A stretch of 64,000 bases of DNA from Leishmania martiniquensis (taxonomy: Eukaryota; Euglenozoa; Kinetoplastea; Trypanosomatida; Trypanosomatidae): NCBI RefSeq assembly GCF_017916325.1, contig NC_090171.1:928501-992500 (forward strand), written 5' to 3'. The notes beneath the pieces were generated by a model. That model had not been told where the DNA came from. It saw only the letters and a list, made by a program, of their open reading frames with translations, and searched no databases. Numbering within the stretch: position 1 is the first letter of the stretch; each line of letters begins with the position of its first letter. The position numbers were made by a program, and so were the translations under genes. Positions 23,522-33,871 of the stretch are shown here, piece by piece.

Positions 23522-24365
23522 GAGGTGAGGTGTGATCGGTAGAGGCGCATCCGTTCCCTTTCGCTCTTGCGGGTAGGGGGAGGGCGAGAGCCTCTCTCTT
23601 TCTGCGTGTATGTGTGTGTGATTCACCTGCATCGACTCTGGTCTCCGCTGCAATTCCCTTCCCTACACTTGCGCTATCGCACCGGTAAACGAGGGTGGAG
23701 CGGGTGTGGCACTCGCGTCAGGCCGCGGAGGGCGGCAGTACTGCTGCAAAGCCTTAAGCGGGGGGGGCTCTGCTGGTGCCGCTGGGCCTACAGCAACTGC
23801 TTTTTCTCTTCAGGACTCCGAGGCCATGCGGGACACGCTGAGCGCCCTTCAGAGGTCTCCGTATTCGCAGTGCACTCGCACGCAAAACGGAGTTTGAGCC
23901 AACCAAAGAGGCGGGCTGAGGGGATGCCGTGGGCGCGCGGCGCACACACTTCTGGCCCCATCGCCAAAGCTGGGGCGAACCGTTTGAAGGCGTCTCCGAT
24001 TCCTCGCTACCGTCGCTTTCGATTTTCAACTCCCGAGCGCGTGCGCGCTCTCTGTCCTCACATGTCGCCTTTCCTCCTTCGGTCGTACCCCCCCTCACCT
24101 CCCTCCTCTCTTGTGCCGCCTCTTTTTGTGCCTCTTGCATACACGTACGTGTAGCCGAAGAGAAGCAAGGCAACGACAGTGGTGCGTGCAATCCGTCAGG
24201 CAGTACCCGCAATCGCTTTCGGTTTTTCCTTCCCTGTCGCCTGGTGCAGGGGGAGGGGGGCGGAAAAAGCATTCAGGCACGCAGGCGCGGACGCGCACAC
24301 GCACGTTTGTTGGCGAGGTGCGCGCCGCATTAGCTTTACGCTTTTTTCTTTGAGTCTCGAGTGAA
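23522..24365. other. Intergenic region, no gene seen
   Basis: About 840 bases of UTR-like sequence with CT tracts and no recognised gene. Confidence 0.5.
24340..24354 (+). promoter_or_regulatory. Probable trans-splice acceptor of the bS18m mRNA
   Basis: A short T-rich pyrimidine run (24340-24351) is followed at once by AG at 24353-24354, leaving an 11-base 5' UTR before the ATG. This fits the polypyrimidine-AG rule for spliced-leader addition. It is an inference from pattern only, and an upstream acceptor is possible. Confidence 0.45.
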
Positions 24366-25343
24366 ATGAACCGCATTCCTGCCGCTGCGCGTAACGCGCC
24401 TATATACGCCACAGCCATGTCGCAGTTCGCCATATGCCGCCAGCCCTGGAACGAGTACCTCAGCCTGCTTACCAAGGATGACACGCAGCCGTTTCACACA
24501 GTGCCGCAGGAGAAGCCGGCGTACCGTGGCCGCAAGCGCGGACGCGAGGGGTGGCTGTTTGGCCAGCAGGTGCAGCTACACTACCATCGCTTTCCAGATG
24601 AGCAGCTCTTCACGAACCTGACGCGATGGCGCATGGGTGACACCGTCGGCGACGTTGCCATCCAGCAATTTCGCAATGCCCAACCGTTTGACATGGAGGA
24701 CAAGGATCCGCAAGGTTTTCAGAGACCGGCGCCCGATGTTTACATGAAGCTTAACTACAAGAATCCCGCAACCATCTCCCGGTTCCTGACACGCACCGGT
24801 CACATGTACCCACAGGATATCATGCCCCTCAACCCCGAAGCCGTCGCGAAGCTGCGCGTCGCTAAGGCGCAGGCCATCCGCATCGGCCTCTATCCTCGCT
24901 TCGGCAATCCCTTCTGGTTCCGCTCGCAGAGCTTTCGACCCAAGGCCTATCAGGAGAACTACGACCCGACCACCTACTCCACGAAGCACACCATGGAGCA
25001 CTTTGCGTACAACTGGGTGCAAACGGACCGGATTCGGCAGTACTTCAAGGGCCTGGAGGAATTACACCAGAGTCGCCGCGCCACGGCCAGCTCCAGCGGT
25101 GGGGGCGTAACCAGCGAGCAGAAGCAGCAGAACCAACTCTATGCTGTCGATAACATGTCCATTGAGATGCATCGCAACGCCCCATCGTACAAGGCCGACG
25201 TCGAGCGGTCCATCAAGAACCCAACCGTGCCTGGATTGATGTCGACGAAGGGCATGAAGAAGAAGTTCCACAACTTGTACTCCTCCACCTCGACGAAGCG
25301 AATGGGCTTCACGAACCCCACATTGGGCATCAAGAAGGTATAG
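24366..25343 (+). CDS. Mitochondrial small-subunit ribosomal protein bS18m
   Basis: Encodes 325 residues. The core at about 130-177 (YKNPATISRFLTRTGHMYP, then LNPEAVAKLRVAKAQAIRIG and LYP) follows the bS18 pattern: a strand and FLT..G.I.P turn, then a helix of K/R and A residues ending in GL.P. Bacterial S18 has about 75 residues; the long N- and C-terminal extensions are typical of trypanosomatid mitoribosomal proteins, which replace lost rRNA. The N-terminus is rich in Arg/Ala without acidic residues and may be a mitochondrial import signal. Its role would be in the mitochondrial small subunit near the platform. A Gln/Ser-rich loop is present near 245-260. The alternative is another kinetoplastid mitoribosome protein with a chance S18-like helix, which I consider less likely. 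Confidence 0.75.
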   Translation: MNRIPAAARNAPIYATAMSQFAICRQPWNEYLSLLTKDDTQPFHTVPQEKPAYRGRKRGREGWLFGQQVQLHYHRFPDEQLFTNLTRWRMGDTVGDVAIQQFRNAQPFDMEDKDPQGFQRPAPDVYMKLNYKNPATISRFLTRTGHMYPQDIMPLNPEAVAKLRVAKAQAIRIGLYPRFGNPFWFRSQSFRPKAYQENYDPTTYSTKHTMEHFAYNWVQTDRIRQYFKGLEELHQSRRATASSSGGGVTSEQKQQNQLYAVDNMSIEMHRNAPSYKADVERSIKNPTVPGLMSTKGMKKKFHNLYSSTSTKRMGFTNPTLGIKKV

Positions 25344-26568
25344 CATTCGGGTGGTCGCGGCGCCTGGGGAACTAGCTGGTTAGCGGATGTCGATGGCTGC
25401 CGCGCGCACGTCTGTGGAGAAGGGTATGTATCAGGGCAGTCGCGGTGCGTTCGCTCACTTCGTTGGTTTTCAAGGGAGGAGGGCAGCGGTGGTCACATCT
25501 GTCCTCGATAGAGTCCCCGCTGAAGCGCCCACGCCATCCTCTGTCAGCCACCCAAGGATCGAGAGAACCATTGCGGCGTCCGGTCTCGACGTCTTCTTGG
25601 CACCTCCCTCTTCTCCACTCGCACCAAATTCAGCTCCCGCTCGAGTGCTCAAATGCTGGTGCAGCTGGACGCGGCGGTGGATCCGTTGGACGAGTGTTGG
25701 CCTTCGCCGCCTTTTTTTTTGTGTGTGTGTGTGCATGTGGCTCGCATAGCTAACGTGAAGCTGAGCAAGCAGTATTTAAAGAAAAACGAAAGAGGTGACA
25801 AGCGCGCACCTCATGGCGCGGCATCGTTACGTGAGCACGCCGTGCTGGCCTCCTTCTTCGCGCGCCAGTTTGTCGGTCGCTTGCTAGCTGCCAAGACCTT
25901 TTCAAAGAGCAGTGAATGCCAGCCGAATGTGGACGCGTCAACCAGAGCTGTCTCTTTCGGTCACTGGCTTTTTGTGCCCCTCATATCAAAGGCGCTTGCT
26001 GCTTTCCTCACCGACCCCCTAGCGATCTACGGTGTTCTCCTCCCGCTGGTGGAGGTGGGGAAAGCGGGAGGCACGCTCTGGGACACACGGTCATGCATGC
26101 CGGCATCGATCGCATGTCAGTCATCTCTTTGCTATGTCTGCACCTTCATTTGTGTGTGGGTGTGTGTGTGCTCGATGGCAATGGCGATTGTCACTGTTTG
26201 ACGGATCTGAGACAAACATGTGCATACAAGTGCCTTCCGCATCTGGATCGATTGCGTGAACCACTTCTCGTGGTGGCCACATTCATCTGCGTGCGAAAGA
26301 TAGTCGACTGCTGCGCCATCTGACCTGTCTGGAGCAGCCCAAGCTTCGCTCCGTCGGCTCTGCTATTGCAAGAGACATAAACGCACTTGCATAGACCTCA
26401 TCCGCGCGCGAGTGCGTTCCTCGTCTCCACTGCTCTGTTGGAACATTCGAGGGGACCCATTCATTTACCAACTCCTGGAGACCGCAACGCGAGCTTGTGA
26501 CTCCGCCGCTACTGCAGTACCGCCAACAGCCCCCGTTTTACCTTCTTTGCCTCGTATCGCGTGGTGCA
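25344..26568. other. Intergenic region, no gene seen
   Basis: About 1.2 kb with a poly-T/TG patch near 25710-25735 and another TG run near 26153-26172. It probably holds the bS18m 3' UTR and glucokinase 5' UTR, with a CT-rich stretch at 26530-26555 just before the glucokinase start. Confidence 0.5.
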
Positions 26569-27807
26569 ATGCCGCTAACTGTCGAAATCGCACTAGAGCA
26601 GCTGGCCCCGACAGTCAAGGGCGACGCCTCCTGGTCGTCTGGTCCCATCTACGTTGTGTGCGACGTTGGTGGCACGAACGCGCGCGTCGGCTTTGCGCAG
26701 GCGGCGCAGAGCGGGAAGTACAAGGGCCTGCACATCGTGTATGTCCGCTTCAAGGTGACGAAGAAGGATGTGCGCCAGCTTGGGGAGTTCTTCGACGAGG
26801 TGCTGCGCCACCTAAAGGAGAGCCTGCCGGACGGCGGTGACTCGTTTCTGCGTCGTGTCGCATCCGGCGCCGTGAGCGTGCCGGGGCCGGTGACGAACGG
26901 GCAGCTCGCCGGCCCCTTCAACAACCTGAAGGGCATCGCGCGGCTGGCGGACTACCCGGTGGAGCTTTTCCCGAAGGGCCGCAGCGCGCTCCTGAACGAT
27001 CTGGAGGCGGGCGCCTACGGTGTGCTGGCGCTGAGCAACGCCGGCCTCCTCTCCGACTACTTCAAGGTCATGTGGAAGGGCACGCAGTGGGACGCGCTGT
27101 CGGACGGCAAGCCCGCTGGCAGCACCATCGGCCGCGGGCGCTGCATCGTCGTGGCACCCGGCACCGGCGTCGGGTCCTCCCTCATTCACTACTTGAGTGT
27201 CTCGGACAGCTATGTTGTGCTGCCACTGGAGTGTGGCTGTCTCTCCATGTCGTGGTGCACACACGAAGACGCAGAGTATGTGCAAGCACTTGCTGCGTAC
27301 ATGGCGTCACGGTCTCGTGTCAAAGGGCTGGAGCCGACGGTGGCCCCAATGTGGGAAGCCGCTTCGAACGGGTGCGCGCTGGCGTTCAACTACGCCTACG
27401 AGAAGGAAGGGCCGAAGGCATGCGCCCCCCTCAAGCCCGCGCCCGAGGTCGCCAAGCTTGCCAAGAGTGGCAGCGACCCAGCCGCCGTCGCCGCCATGGA
27501 CCGCCTTTACAAGAACTTGATTAGCCTCACCGCCGAGACGACGATGCAGTTCTTGCCGCTGACATGTGTGCTGATGGGCGACAGCATCGTAGCCAACAGC
27601 TTCTACTTCGAGAAGCCAGGCAACGTGCAGAAGCTGCAGGCTCGGCTGCGGAAGCACACGATGGAGCAGAATTTCAATTTTCTGAGTCGCACGACCTTCC
27701 TTCGCCAGGTGCGCAGCGTGAACATCAACCTTCTTGGCTGCCTTGAATTCGGCGCTGAGCTCTGCGAGCCAGCACAGCAGAAAACGCTAAGCAAGTCACA
27801 TTTGTGA
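26569..27807 (+). CDS. Glucokinase, bacterial type, with glycosomal PTS1
   Basis: Encodes 412 residues from the ATG at 26569; a GTG at 26497 extends the frame but is not needed. Motifs: phosphate-binding CDVGGTNARVG (31-41), SVPGPVTNG (103-111), LLND with catalytic Asp144, and adenosine-site PGTGVGSS (197-204). The protein ends in SHL, a PTS1 signal for import into glycosomes. The reaction is glucose + ATP to glucose 6-phosphate, feeding glycosomal glycolysis and the pentose phosphate path. Trypanosomatid glucokinases belong to this bacterial group, distinct from their hexokinase. Oddity: the motif around Glu221 reads ECGC, where the E. coli enzyme has EGGH; the histidine is a glucose contact in the family. 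The neighbouring ASG-type segment also differs (ASNG). The enzyme may have altered sugar affinity. Confidence 0.92.
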   Translation: MPLTVEIALEQLAPTVKGDASWSSGPIYVVCDVGGTNARVGFAQAAQSGKYKGLHIVYVRFKVTKKDVRQLGEFFDEVLRHLKESLPDGGDSFLRRVASGAVSVPGPVTNGQLAGPFNNLKGIARLADYPVELFPKGRSALLNDLEAGAYGVLALSNAGLLSDYFKVMWKGTQWDALSDGKPAGSTIGRGRCIVVAPGTGVGSSLIHYLSVSDSYVVLPLECGCLSMSWCTHEDAEYVQALAAYMASRSRVKGLEPTVAPMWEAASNGCALAFNYAYEKEGPKACAPLKPAPEVAKLAKSGSDPAAVAAMDRLYKNLISLTAETTMQFLPLTCVLMGDSIVANSFYFEKPGNVQKLQARLRKHTMEQNFNFLSRTTFLRQVRSVNINLLGCLEFGAELCEPAQQKTLSKSHL

Positions 27808-29590
27808 AGGAGAAACGGAGCTGCACAAAGAGAGCAGTGACGACTCGTAGATGCGCTACGCTGCAGAGCTTTTGTTTTGGCAGTCCCCGAAGTGGGCGGA
27901 GGAAAAGGTCACTTGGCTCTCCGAGGCACATGATTGTGCGGAAACGATGCGCGATGGAAAGGGTGCGTTGGAAGAGGTCGCGTGCGTATGTGTGAGAGTG
28001 GGCGGAGGCAGGGTGGCGAGAAGGAGCGCACGCGTTATTGCGTTGCCGTCGGTTGTGCCTACCCGTGGGGACGATAGCTTGTGAGAGCTTTGGTGTGTCT
28101 CCGTCACGGCACCCATGCTGATCCTGAATGAAAACAAGCGCAGCAATAGAGAAAAACGCACATTTCTTTTTTCGTTTTTTTGCAGATCGCCGCACATCTC
28201 CAACGTGGTTCACTGCTACGCGTTCCTTCCGGCAGCAGCACACATACGCACACACATGCACGTCAGCGGAGACGCTCGTCTTGTATCGCTGTTTTTTTGG
28301 TGTTTGTCCTTCGAGTTCCCGTGTGCGCTCTTTAGCGCCGCCACTGTTCTCTTCGTTTTCCTCACCGCACTCCTGTGTCCGTTTGTATGCGTGTGTATAT
28401 ATACCTCCGACCGCTGCGCGCTGTGTAGTGAGGGCATATCTGTGAGGGTCGCGGGGTGGGTGGGCGGCGCTGGGGAGATGCGCGCGTCTTTGTGTTTTTG
28501 GTGCACCTGTCACCTCTTTGTGGGCAAAATGCGGAACGGCTCTCAAGGCAGACAATAGCACTCGTCAAGGGAGAGAGAAACAGGGAGACTCGTCGCAGCG
28601 GTCCAGGTGACCGCCTGCGAAAAATGGGCAAGCCGAGCACGAGCGGGGAATGCCGGGAGCGAAGCAGAGAGAGGCGGAGGCCTCCCAAAGATCGCTGGCC
28701 TTTTTATCCGCTGCGAGGCGCGTAGGTGCGACGGTGGTCGTGAGGAGCGGGCGGCTTGTGTGCCTCTGTTTCTGTGCTCGACTTCTGCAAGAAGTGCTGC
28801 TGTCTGTGCCGTCCTTTGCACGCCGCCCTGGTCGCGCTGGGGTCGAAATTCTTCGAACGCGATCATTTCGGCCCGCGTGCAAGTGTTGGTGCGGGTATCT
28901 GCTCATGTGAGTCTATATCGGGGGGGAAGCGGGTGCAGCTGTTAGATCTGCCCGATGGGTGCGGCCCATGAGAAAGCTCATCGTACAGTCACTGCCGGTG
29001 GCGGTAGCCCACGAGAAGAGCGGCAGCTCCGTCCTGATGCCCTCTTTCAGCGGCAGAGGGAGTGAGGGCGGCCGCACACGTAGACGGAACGAGCAGACTG
29101 AAAAGATGCTGGCGAACAGCAGTGCCGAGGTCTCTTTTCGCTGCCCCACCCCCCACACACACACATATACAAACGAACACAACTCGCGCTCTCTCCCACT
29201 CTACGAGCACGCACACTCGCACGCACCTCATCGCATACCTGTCCATCCACGTAGGTATACCTACAGTAGCGTGCACGCAGCTGCAAAAAAAAAAAGAAAA
29301 ATGCGCACACCACTGTCATCATCTACTTTACCCCCCCCCTCCTGTCCTCCCTCTTTCTCGCGTCCTTCTTTTTATAGTTGCGCAACAGCAGCAAGAGCAT
29401 TTCTCCTTTGCTGCGCGGGAGGTGTGCGCAAGCGAACACGCCCCCCGCCAAAGCCGCCGTTTCAGCTCTTTCATGGGCCCTTTCCCTCCTCTAGAGCGGT
29501 AATACGCTCGATGACGAGGGAGGAGACCTCGGCGCGCGTATTATCTCAGGGGATCCATGCCACAACGCTGTGGGGTAAGGCAGACAACCC
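27808..29590. other. Intergenic region, no gene seen
   Basis: About 1.8 kb of UTR-like sequence with CA/TG patches, an A-rich run near 29285-29297 and a CT tract at 29331-29370. No gene recognised. It ends at the 413-bp direct repeat. Confidence 0.5.
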
Positions 29591-30003
29591 TCCACCTCCC
29601 CATCATGTCCGTGTCAGTGCCTCGAACCGCCTCTGGCGGTAGCAGCCGCAGGCGCCTGCAGCGTGATGAAGGCGGAGTGATGCTGTGGCACGGATGTCAA
29701 GCGGGGTCAGGTCGTCGATGGCGTGGCGTCGGAGTGACCTGCGCGAGGGAAGGCGTTTGTGTCATCCGCTTGGTGGACAAAGTGTCGACGCGACTTGAGC
29801 GCGTCTCACCCGGCCCTCACTGCCCACTGATGTGTGTATGTGTGAGAGAGAGGGGGGGCTGCATCGCCCCGAGGGTTGTGGATAATTTGAGGCAGGTGCC
29901 GTGCGCCTTGGATGGGCCGGCGCGTTTCGGTAGCGCATGCCTTACCCTGGCATTGCATGCCGCGCCGGGTCTGTATGGCAGGCTAGGCACAGTGGAGTCG
30001 AGC
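29591..30003 (+). repeat. 413-bp direct repeat, copy 1 (SIDER-like)
   Basis: This stretch is base-for-base the same as 57403-57815, in the same orientation, with no indel. Copy 1 continues past the shared part with sequence resembling the 3' part of Leishmania SIDER2 as I remember it (about 30004-30150), so the element here may be about 550 bp long. SIDERs are short degenerate non-LTR retroposons common in Leishmania 3' UTRs, where they can promote mRNA decay. Its position downstream of glucokinase fits a 3' UTR. No target-site duplication or A-tail was clearly identified. Confidence 0.8.
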
Positions 30004-30751
30004 CGGTGGGCTGTACAGGAGCTCTGAAAGGGGAGTTTCATCGAGATGATGGCGGCGCATGCGTGCAACCGTACAGCGAAGACCTCAGGGGAAAGGCGAT
30101 CTCCAACCCTTATCGGGTCAAACGCGCCTGAAGGGGAGCCTTGCTGCCCGTGACGCCTATTCACGCACTTGCAGACGCAACAAGCGCTTGAAACGGCAGT
30201 ACTAGCAGCAGCTGAGGCCAATCGGGCCAGACACGTCCCACTCCCTGCATTGGTGGCCGTATCACCTACGATGGCAGAGCTTAGGTGTGTGTCAGGTATT
30301 ATTTGGCGTCCCTTTCAGCGCGGCGGAAGGCGAAGTGGATGATGTGCTGCGCGCACACACCCCGTCAGAACAGAGACCTCCACTGCGACTGCCGGGTTGG
30401 CGCCGAACATGAGACCCACCTTCTTGGCGCTTCCTCTGGGTGCTTTCTCCTCGCCGTATTGTTGCCCACGAACCCATTCATACAGAAAGGCACCCAGCGC
30501 TTCTTTTTCTCTTGCGCACGTGCGTGCGTGTGTGTGTGTGTGTGTGTCACTGTGTCTCCCTGCGTTCGCGTTCAGGACGGCGCGATTCCTGCTTCTCTGC
30601 GCCGCATGCCTGTCACTGACGACCCCTGGCTACCTCCCTCCCTCCCCCCGCTCCCCCACTCTACCTCGTGCGCCTTCCTCCGCGCCTACACACAGCGAAG
30701 CATACGAGCGAATGGCTGCCCCTTTGCGCTGGCACACGGCGACAGTGACCA
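30004..30751. other. Intergenic region before endonuclease V
   Basis: Begins with the unshared continuation of the SIDER-like element (to about 30150). A TG run lies at 30526-30547 and a strong CT tract at 30631-30663. AG dinucleotides from about 30693 could accept the spliced leader, giving a 5' UTR of roughly 60 bases. No gene seen. Confidence 0.5.
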
Positions 30752-31951
30752 ATGGATAGGCAACAGCACCTTGCGAGCAAGGATGCGGCCAACGCCGCCG
30801 AGCGCTGTGAAGAAGCACACGTACCAGCAGCCCTCCCTTTAGTCGCCCTCAGACAGCTCATTGAAAGGAAGAGCGAGTGGGAGGAGGCGCAACGCCGCAC
30901 GGCACTGGTGGCCGATGTACCGCAAGCAGAATACTACTACCGCCACTGCACCAGTGGCCAAGGCAGCGCTGAGGTCCAGGCGAATGCGGCACACAACGGG
31001 GGCGCCGCACCGGATGAGGGCTTCGTGCATCGACACTTCGCGCTGCCAGATTTTGAAGCAAGTTTTTTGGCAATGGCGCAGACAGGAGCAGGAGGCAGCA
31101 CAAAAGCGCGCGGCGTCGGCTCCGCAAGAAGCGACTCATCGAGCCTCGAGTCCCCCTGGGAGGCACTGCGGCATCAGCTTCGGCTCGACAAAGCTCGGCA
31201 AAGCGCAGCGGCTGCATCCACCTATGCCGTCGCGCCGCAGCTGCCGGCCCTCACATTAGTTGGCGGTGTGGATATCTCCTTCATACCCGGTACGGATGAC
31301 GGTGTCGCCTGTCTCGCTATCTTGCGCTATCCATCCATGAGGCATGTCAAGGCGTACGTGCACCGGTGCACGCTGCGGGTGCCATACATCAGCGGCTTTC
31401 TCGCCTTTCGTGAAATGCAACCCATTGTCGAGCTCTTCAGTTGTTTTCGAGAAGAGCTGCTGGCGACTCGGACGATGCCGCAGCTGCTTCTGGTAGATGG
31501 AAACGGAGTGCAACACCCCCGGCGGTGCGGGCTAGCAACGCACCTCGGTGTTGTGCTCGACATACCGGCGATTGGGTGCTCAAAGAAGATGCTGCAAGTG
31601 GACGGACTCACGCGAGAGGCTATAGAGGCAGCACTGCAGACGCTGATCGATGCTGAATCAAACGGCTTTCCTCTTCCTCGCCTCCTACCCCTGGTTGGAA
31701 CCTCGTTGCCGAGGCAGCTCTACGGCTATGCTGTGCAGGGCCGCCTGAACAGCGTGAAGAAGTGCATCTACGTCTCTCCGGGTCATTGCGTCGGCTTTGC
31801 TGTTGCCACTGCACTGGTTGTGACGATGCAGCGTCACCGCATTCCAGAGCCGATTCGCATCGCTGACTTAAGCTCCCGGGCGTACATCTCCAACACCCTG
31901 GCGTCAGGGGCTGTTACCATCACACACTCGCGCCGACACGCGCCGACCTAA
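30752..31951 (+). CDS. Endonuclease V
   Basis: Encodes 399 residues. The endonuclease V domain spans about 168-385 and carries the family motifs: GGVDISF with metal ligand Asp174, PYISGFLAFRE (211-221) with Glu221, LLVDGNGVQHPRRCGLATHLG with Asp249, and the CSKKMLQVDG segment with conserved lysines. Family members cut nucleic acid at the second phosphodiester bond 3' of inosine; eukaryotic enzymes prefer inosine-containing RNA. The first 160 residues are an extension beyond the human enzyme (about 282 residues), rich in Ala, Gln and Ser with no recognised domain. The start is the ATG after the splice-type CT tract. In a trypanosomatid the likely substrates are inosine-containing tRNA or other edited RNA; this is inference. 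The whole catalytic set is present. Confidence 0.94.
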   Translation: MDRQQHLASKDAANAAERCEEAHVPAALPLVALRQLIERKSEWEEAQRRTALVADVPQAEYYYRHCTSGQGSAEVQANAAHNGGAAPDEGFVHRHFALPDFEASFLAMAQTGAGGSTKARGVGSARSDSSSLESPWEALRHQLRLDKARQSAAAASTYAVAPQLPALTLVGGVDISFIPGTDDGVACLAILRYPSMRHVKAYVHRCTLRVPYISGFLAFREMQPIVELFSCFREELLATRTMPQLLLVDGNGVQHPRRCGLATHLGVVLDIPAIGCSKKMLQVDGLTREAIEAALQTLIDAESNGFPLPRLLPLVGTSLPRQLYGYAVQGRLNSVKKCIYVSPGHCVGFAVATALVVTMQRHRIPEPIRIADLSSRAYISNTLASGAVTITHSRRHAPT

Positions 31952-32635
31952 CGTACCGCAAACGATGCAGCATAGTCAGAGCATCAAAACGTCCGCGCCG
32001 CTTCGGCTCATTCTGAGGAGGGGGTGGGGTCGAAGCGCTGCAGCGCTTCCAGCTCCACTCTCTGTTGCTGGCGTCAACGTATAGGGTAACTCTCTCCGCT
32101 TGTTTCTCATGCTGACCACCACCATCCCTGCTGCCCTCGCCCACTCTCACTCTCCCTCACGCGCACTGACCTCATGCTGAAGCAGGAAAACGAAGGTAGC
32201 ACGCACAGACATTGATTGAACAAAAGGTCTTCAAGCAGTCAAGGTCGTCGCGCATCAAGTGCTCTCTCCATACGTGGCGGGGCACACCCAGAACTGCCCT
32301 CCCTCCTTCCCTCCTCGCCACTGGCAGTTCTCGTCGATGTCGCCGTCTCGTCTCCTCTCTCTCTCTCGCGCGCGCGCTTCTCCTTGAATACCTCGGCGTT
32401 GGTTTCTCGCACTCGGTTTAGATCCTTCACTTCGGCCGTCAGCACTGCTCCGCACACGTTCCGCATAGGTGCACGTGCAGGAAAGCAGCAAGCGTAGGAA
32501 ACAGATGTGATATAGAAGGAGGGGGAGAAAGCGAAGGTAACGAACAGAGTAGCGGCCGTCGCAGCATCAAGCTCACGCGCTGGGGAACACTCCCCCTCCC
32601 CCTCCCCCTCCCCGTCCCCGGTTGCTGCGTTGAGG
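31952..32635. other. Intergenic region with CT and CCCCCT repeats
   Basis: No gene. A CT-rich area lies at 32293-32375, and a tandem run of CCCCCT hexamers at 32590-32619 sits 17 bases before the next start codon. Confidence 0.55.
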
Positions 32636-33871
32636 ATGATCCTCCTCGCCTTCATCTGCGGAACGATGTGGGCCCTATGGTCAGCTGCTTCCTTCTTCAT
32701 GTATCGCCCTCGCCTAATCATCGGGGCAAGGGTGGTGGTCACAGGGGCCTGCAGCGAGATGGGGCGTCGTCTCTGCATGGCGCTTTATGCCCGTGGTGCT
32801 GATGTCATTGCGTGGGACTACAGCAAAACAAAACTGCAGGAGTTGCAGGCAGAGGTCCTCAAGGCCGAGTCAGGAGTCGGCATCTCTGATGCGGCCAGTG
32901 CTCAGAGCAGTAGCCACGCCGCTGACTCGTTTCGAAGCGGCACCTTTGCTGTCATGGCAGTGGATGTCTCCTCCCGTCTGCAGGTCCAACGCGCAGCCAA
33001 GGAGCTGGAGGGGTCGCTCGATATGATTGTGAATGCTGCTCACACATACCCTTCCAAGCGTCTCAGCGACCGCTCAGAGGACTCGGCGGAGCGCGTCGTT
33101 CAGACAAACCTCCTGGCCCCGCTTGTGGTAGTGCATCAGCTGCTGCCACTGCTGCTGTCCAAATCGAGCTCCTCTTCGAGTGCGGGTGGGCTCTTCAAAG
33201 CAAAGCAGCGGCGTGAGGACTACGCTCAAGTTGTCAACCTTGTCTCTGCTGCCGCCAGCTACACTCTCTCTGCAGAGAGTCCCGAATACGCGGCGTCGCA
33301 GTGGGGCATGGTAGGCATGCACTACTCGATGCGAGAGTGGATTGCCCAGCAACGGAACTATTACATGACGGGTGTTGGCTGTGGCGCGCCATCAGAGAGA
33401 ATGGCGGCCGCATCGAAAAACACGCGCGAACGCCGGCCGGCGCGAGAGGTGAGGATGACGCTCCTTTGCTTGAACGAGATTCGGCAGGGCTTGTCGCCGA
33501 TGGCGAGCTCACCTTGGTTGAGCTCGCCCGGTATGCCCACAGGTGCTTGGGCGACGTCGCTGAAGGCGCCATCCTCTTCGGCAGGAAGTCCCGAGTGCGG
33601 CGAAGAAGGAAGCGTCAGTCCGCGTGGGCGGGCGACGCTGACTTGCCGCGACTCGCACACACAATTCTTGCAAAGCCGCAAGGCGGAGCTGGACAAGGCG
33701 ACCGTGTGCTGTATGAACGCCATACTGCGAGGGCAGGAACGCTATTGCTACTCTGCGGCGTGGGCGACCACCGTTGTTTACCCGTTGCTGATGGCGTGCC
33801 CCGTGCCATGGGCAATCCGACTCCTGCGCCGGATGCAGCACCCGCCAGCGGCGTCCGCAGCAGAGCGCTAG
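32636..33871 (+). CDS. Membrane-anchored short-chain dehydrogenase-like protein, catalytic Lys replaced
   Basis: Encodes 411 residues from the ATG at 32636 (an in-frame TTG lies two codons upstream). An N-terminal hydrophobic segment (2-22) looks like a membrane anchor. The Rossmann fold starts with VVVTGACSEMG (33-43), fitting TGxxx(x)G for NAD(P). It continues with a VDVSS segment, IVNAAH (131-136, in place of NNAG) and VNLVSAAASY with Ser204. The active-site tetrad position reads YAASQ (218-222), so Tyr218 is present but the conserved YxxxK lysine is Gln222. The C-terminal 150 residues are Ser/Pro/Arg-rich and then hydrophobic. The fold is that of SDR/retinol-dehydrogenase-like enzymes of the ER or another membrane; activity is doubtful. 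The substrate is unknown. Confidence 0.82.
   Translation: MILLAFICGTMWALWSAASFFMYRPRLIIGARVVVTGACSEMGRRLCMALYARGADVIAWDYSKTKLQELQAEVLKAESGVGISDAASAQSSSHAADSFRSGTFAVMAVDVSSRLQVQRAAKELEGSLDMIVNAAHTYPSKRLSDRSEDSAERVVQTNLLAPLVVVHQLLPLLLSKSSSSSSAGGLFKAKQRREDYAQVVNLVSAAASYTLSAESPEYAASQWGMVGMHYSMREWIAQQRNYYMTGVGCGAPSERMAAASKNTRERRPAREVRMTLLCLNEIRQGLSPMASSPWLSSPGMPTGAWATSLKAPSSSAGSPECGEEGSVSPRGRATLTCRDSHTQFLQSRKAELDKATVCCMNAILRGQERYCYSAAWATTVVYPLLMACPVPWAIRLLRRMQHPPAASAAER

Noticed and set aside
29563..30027. Open frame across the direct repeat, also present near 57.3-57.9 kb
   Set aside because: It follows the repeated DNA exactly and changes where the repeat ends; it is better explained as a SIDER-like element than a gene.
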